Positions 23,136 to 24,733 of a stretch of DNA of 24,733 nt are shown here, one piece after another. Numbering within the stretch: the stretch's first letter is position 1; every line of letters begins with the position of its first letter. The translations under genes were made by a program, and so were the position numbers. The notes under the pieces are model-generated. The model worked only from the letters and a program-made list of their open reading frames with translations, searched no databases and was not told where the DNA came from. This stretch comes from Chthonomonas sp. UBA2387 (lineage in GTDB: Bacteria; Armatimonadota; Fimbriimonadia; Fimbriimonadales; Fimbriimonadaceae): the NCBI GenBank assembly GCA_002343445.1, contig DDSP01000026.1:528-25260 (forward strand), written 5' to 3'.

Positions 23136-23175
23136 GATGACATTGGCAGGGGCCCGTTAGAGGCGCCGCCGAGTT

Positions 23176-23196
23176 GGAACAGTCCTTGGACGTTCC
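23176..23196 (+). promoter_or_regulatory. Hairpin in the 5' leader of the PEP-CTERM mRNA
   Basis: GGAAC (23176-23180) pairs with GTTCC (23192-23196). A one-base bulge follows, then GTC with GAC, closing on a CTTG loop, for 8 base pairs in all. It ends 4 nt before the Shine-Dalgarno GGAG (23201-23204), so it could influence ribosome access. It resembles no riboswitch I know. Confidence 0.4.
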
Positions 23197-23211
23197 GCAT
23201 GGAGTAGTGTT

Positions 23212-24027
23212 ATGACGATTCGCAAGACCGTATTCTGCCTCGCGTTCTCCGCTATCGCCGTTCAGGCGTCGGCCCAGATCAACTTCACCGGGTCCTACAC
23301 CGAGGACTTCGACACCCTGCTCAACACGGGTTCCGCCAACGCTTGGACCGACAATTCGACCCTCAGCGGCTGGTACCTGCGCCGAGTGAACGACGTGAAC
23401 ACCGTGCTCACCCAGCAGTACAACGCGAACGACGGCGGATCGAATGCCGGTGCCTTGAACTCCTACGGCACCTCCGGTTCGACAGAGCGGGCCATCGGCT
23501 CGGTCGCATCGGGTTCGGTAGAGCATCTGGCCTACGGCGTCCGGCTCACGAACAACACGGGTGGCGTGATCAACGAGTTCACGCTGAGCTACACCGGCGA
23601 GCAGTGGCGAGACGGCAACAACCTGACCCAGCACTCCCTTCTCTTTTCGTACAAGATCGGCGGTACGAACATCGGTGAGGACCAGCAGACGGCGGGCGGC
23701 ACCGTCGGCTACTCGGCCGACCCGACTTACACCCGCTTTGCAGGCCTGGACTTCACCGGTCCCATTGCCACGAGCGTCGCCGGACCCTTGGACGGCAACC
23801 TGTCTGCGAATCAGGCGGCGATCAGCAACACCGTCACCGGTCTCACGTGGAACCCGGGCGAAGACCTGTGGATCCGCTGGGTGGACCTGAACGACGTCGG
23901 CAACGACCACGGCTTGGCCGTCGACAATCTCGAGTTCACGGCGAACCCCGTCCCCGAGCCCGGCTCGATGATCGCGCTCGCCATGGGCGGTCTGGGTCTG
24001 CTCGCCCGACGCCGCCGCAAAGCCTAA
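23212..24027 (+). CDS. PEP-CTERM sorted surface/exopolysaccharide-associated protein
   Basis: The product is 271 residues. The ATG at 23212 has GGAG 7 nt upstream. A signal peptide, MTIRKTVFCLAFSAIAVQAS, is cleaved before about residue 22. The mature part is beta-rich and Asn/Gly/Thr/Ser-rich (YTEDFDTLLNTGSANAWTDN, GVRLTNNTGGVINEFTLSY, WNPGEDLWIRWVDLNDVGND), like the lectin/jellyroll-type domains common in this class. The C-terminus is a full PEP-CTERM signal: VPEPGS, a hydrophobic helix (MIALAMGGLGLLA) and the basic end RRRRKA. Such proteins are exported, then recognised by exosortase (EpsH/XrtA type), cleaved at the PEP motif and attached or released with extracellular polysaccharide. No exosortase is in the window. 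It is monocistronic, with its own promoter and leader. The convergent aldolase gene ends 9 nt beyond its stop codon. Confidence 0.93.
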   Translation: MTIRKTVFCLAFSAIAVQASAQINFTGSYTEDFDTLLNTGSANAWTDNSTLSGWYLRRVNDVNTVLTQQYNANDGGSNAGALNSYGTSGSTERAIGSVASGSVEHLAYGVRLTNNTGGVINEFTLSYTGEQWRDGNNLTQHSLLFSYKIGGTNIGEDQQTAGGTVGYSADPTYTRFAGLDFTGPIATSVAGPLDGNLSANQAAISNTVTGLTWNPGEDLWIRWVDLNDVGNDHGLAVDNLEFTANPVPEPGSMIALAMGGLGLLARRRRKA

Positions 24028-24036
24028 CGCTTCCCA

Positions 24037-24733
24037 CTAGCGAATCGCGCCAACCGTCGCCTCGATGAGTTCCAAGACTCGTCGGGCGGCGGTTGGCTCT
24101 GTTCTGAGGGGCAGGCGCACGCTGTCGCTGGCCAAGCGACCCCACGATCGCAGGACTCCCTTGTGCGTCGCGGGCTGGGGCGAGGACCGAATGGCTTCGA
24201 GGAGCGGCTGGATGAGGGCCTGTCGCTCTTCGACGCTCTCGCGGTCGCCTGCCAAGTGATCGCGCACGATCTGAACCAGATGTGGGGCGAGCACGTTGGC
24301 GGCGCCGCTGATGGAGCCCGTCCAACCGTGGCGTAGTGCGTCGGCGAGCAGGGTCTCGTCGCCGACCAGAATCGCTTTCCCCGCGGGCACAGCCTCTCGA
24401 TACATGGGCAGGTTCTCGGGAAAGCCGCTCGAGTCCTTGATCCCCGCAAACCGCTCGTGGGCCGAGATCGCTTGCACGATGGCGCGCGTGAGCGGGAGGC
24501 CCGTCATCGCGGGGTGGTTGTAAGCGATCACCGGAAGCGGGGAAGCGTCCATCAGCGCCAAAAACCAAGCAGAAACAGCCTCCTCGCCCACGTTGCGCCA
24601 ATAGGCGGGCGGCATCACCAGAACCGCAATGCACCCCTCCTTGGCCGCTTGCTTGGCGAGCCAAACGGCTTCGGAAAGGCTGGGCGTCGCAATGCCGAGG
24701 ATCAACGCCATGCTTCCGGCAAGAGGTTTGGCG
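24037..24733 (-). CDS. DapA/N-acetylneuraminate lyase-family aldolase, N-terminus cut by window edge
   Basis: About 231 residues are visible and the frame stays open to the right edge. The real start lies beyond it, because about 70-80 family residues including the usual GxxGE motif are missing. Class I aldolase landmarks are present: a TIM-barrel strand with AVLVMPPAYW, VIAYNHPAMTG (the active-site tyrosine region), FAGIKDSSG (Schiff-base lysine), LVGDETLLADALRHGWTG and SISGAANVLAPHLV. The C-terminal helices (RVLELIEATVGAI) are typical. The family includes dihydrodipicolinate synthase, N-acetylneuraminate lyase and sugar-acid aldolases. The substrate cannot be fixed here, although PPAYW and a neutral pocket do not look like canonical DapA, so a sugar-acid aldolase is somewhat likelier. 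It ends 9 nt from the PEP-CTERM stop codon. Confidence 0.88.
   Translation of the reverse strand, partial: AKPLAGSMALILGIATPSLSEAVWLAKQAAKEGCIAVLVMPPAYWRNVGEEAVSAWFLALMDASPLPVIAYNHPAMTGLPLTRAIVQAISAHERFAGIKDSSGFPENLPMYREAVPAGKAILVGDETLLADALRHGWTGSISGAANVLAPHLVQIVRDHLAGDRESVEERQALIQPLLEAIRSSPQPATHKGVLRSWGRLASDSVRLPLRTEPTAARRVLELIEATVGAIR

Noticed and set aside
23137..23160. A seven-codon upstream open frame (ATG to TAG) in the PEP-CTERM leader
   Set aside because: Its ATG lies 2 nt after the -10 box, before the expected transcription start near 23142, so it would not be on the mRNA.
23142..23160. Sigma-54-like TGGCAG sequence downstream of the PEP-CTERM promoter
   Set aside because: The GC element at proper spacing does not match TTGCW, and a near-perfect sigma-70 promoter lies immediately upstream.
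1..24733. CRISPR arrays, insertion sequences, phage genes or toxin-antitoxin pairs
   Set aside because: No direct-repeat/spacer array, transposase or terminal inverted repeat was seen. Every interval over 160 nt is accounted for by a gene that looks chromosomal.

Overview
The window (about 63% G+C by eye, essentially no non-coding space) looks like chromosomal core and envelope DNA from a little-studied Gram-negative-type bacterium. A PEP-CTERM surface protein, a metal-dependent phosphoglycerate-mutase relative and secreted repeat proteins next to ordinary housekeeping genes suggest Armatimonadota (Fimbriimonadia-like). That placement is an inference from gene style and was not tested. There are no insertion sequences, phage genes, CRISPR arrays or rRNA, and no gene-free stretch over 300 bases.

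Layout. 1-809 is the N-terminal part of a HerA-like ATPase (minus), divergent from tRNA-Met(CAT) and tRNA-Glu(TTC) at 860-1061. 1076-7840 is a run of six minus-strand genes. In transcription order they are a polysaccharide deacetylase, a PAS protein with a degenerate histidine-kinase core, a DUF418 membrane protein, dihydroorotase, a secreted M28 peptidase and a NIF3-family protein. Three of the five junctions are 4-nt overlaps or gaps of under 30 nt, and the other two are gaps of about 38 nt. 7975-10468 (plus) holds a secreted beta-propeller protein whose end overlaps a short dprA. 10473-14419 (minus) is dnaE with a small unknown gene coupled to its end. 14577-18255 (plus) holds a site-2-type membrane protease and an alpha-glucan phosphorylase. 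18252-23063 (minus) is a tightly coupled three-gene unit: a phosphoglycerate-mutase-like protein that has lost its metal site, a 925-residue secreted protein with twelve DxxGxDxY repeats, and a family 9 glycosyltransferase. 23212-24027 (plus) is a PEP-CTERM protein behind a textbook promoter. The right edge cuts a DapA/NAL-family aldolase.

The most unusual part is 18252-23063. The 925-residue protein carries a clean solenoid-like repeat of about 26-28 residues with an Asp/Gly/Asp/Tyr signature that I cannot assign to a named family. Its gene starts inside the end of the apparent pseudoenzyme gene, and the glycosyltransferase starts one base after it ends, so the three products are probably made together. 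A shared role in the cell envelope is inference.

Regulation visible in the sequence: two good sigma-70-type promoters with TATACT -10 boxes (at 7920-7949 and 23107-23135) drive the two secreted plus-strand proteins, each with a Shine-Dalgarno site. Several other gene starts lack a Shine-Dalgarno site, and three have a -10-like hexamer exactly 6 nt before the ATG, which suggests leaderless transcripts. All three convergent gene pairs meet with 9 nt or less between stop codons and no visible terminator.
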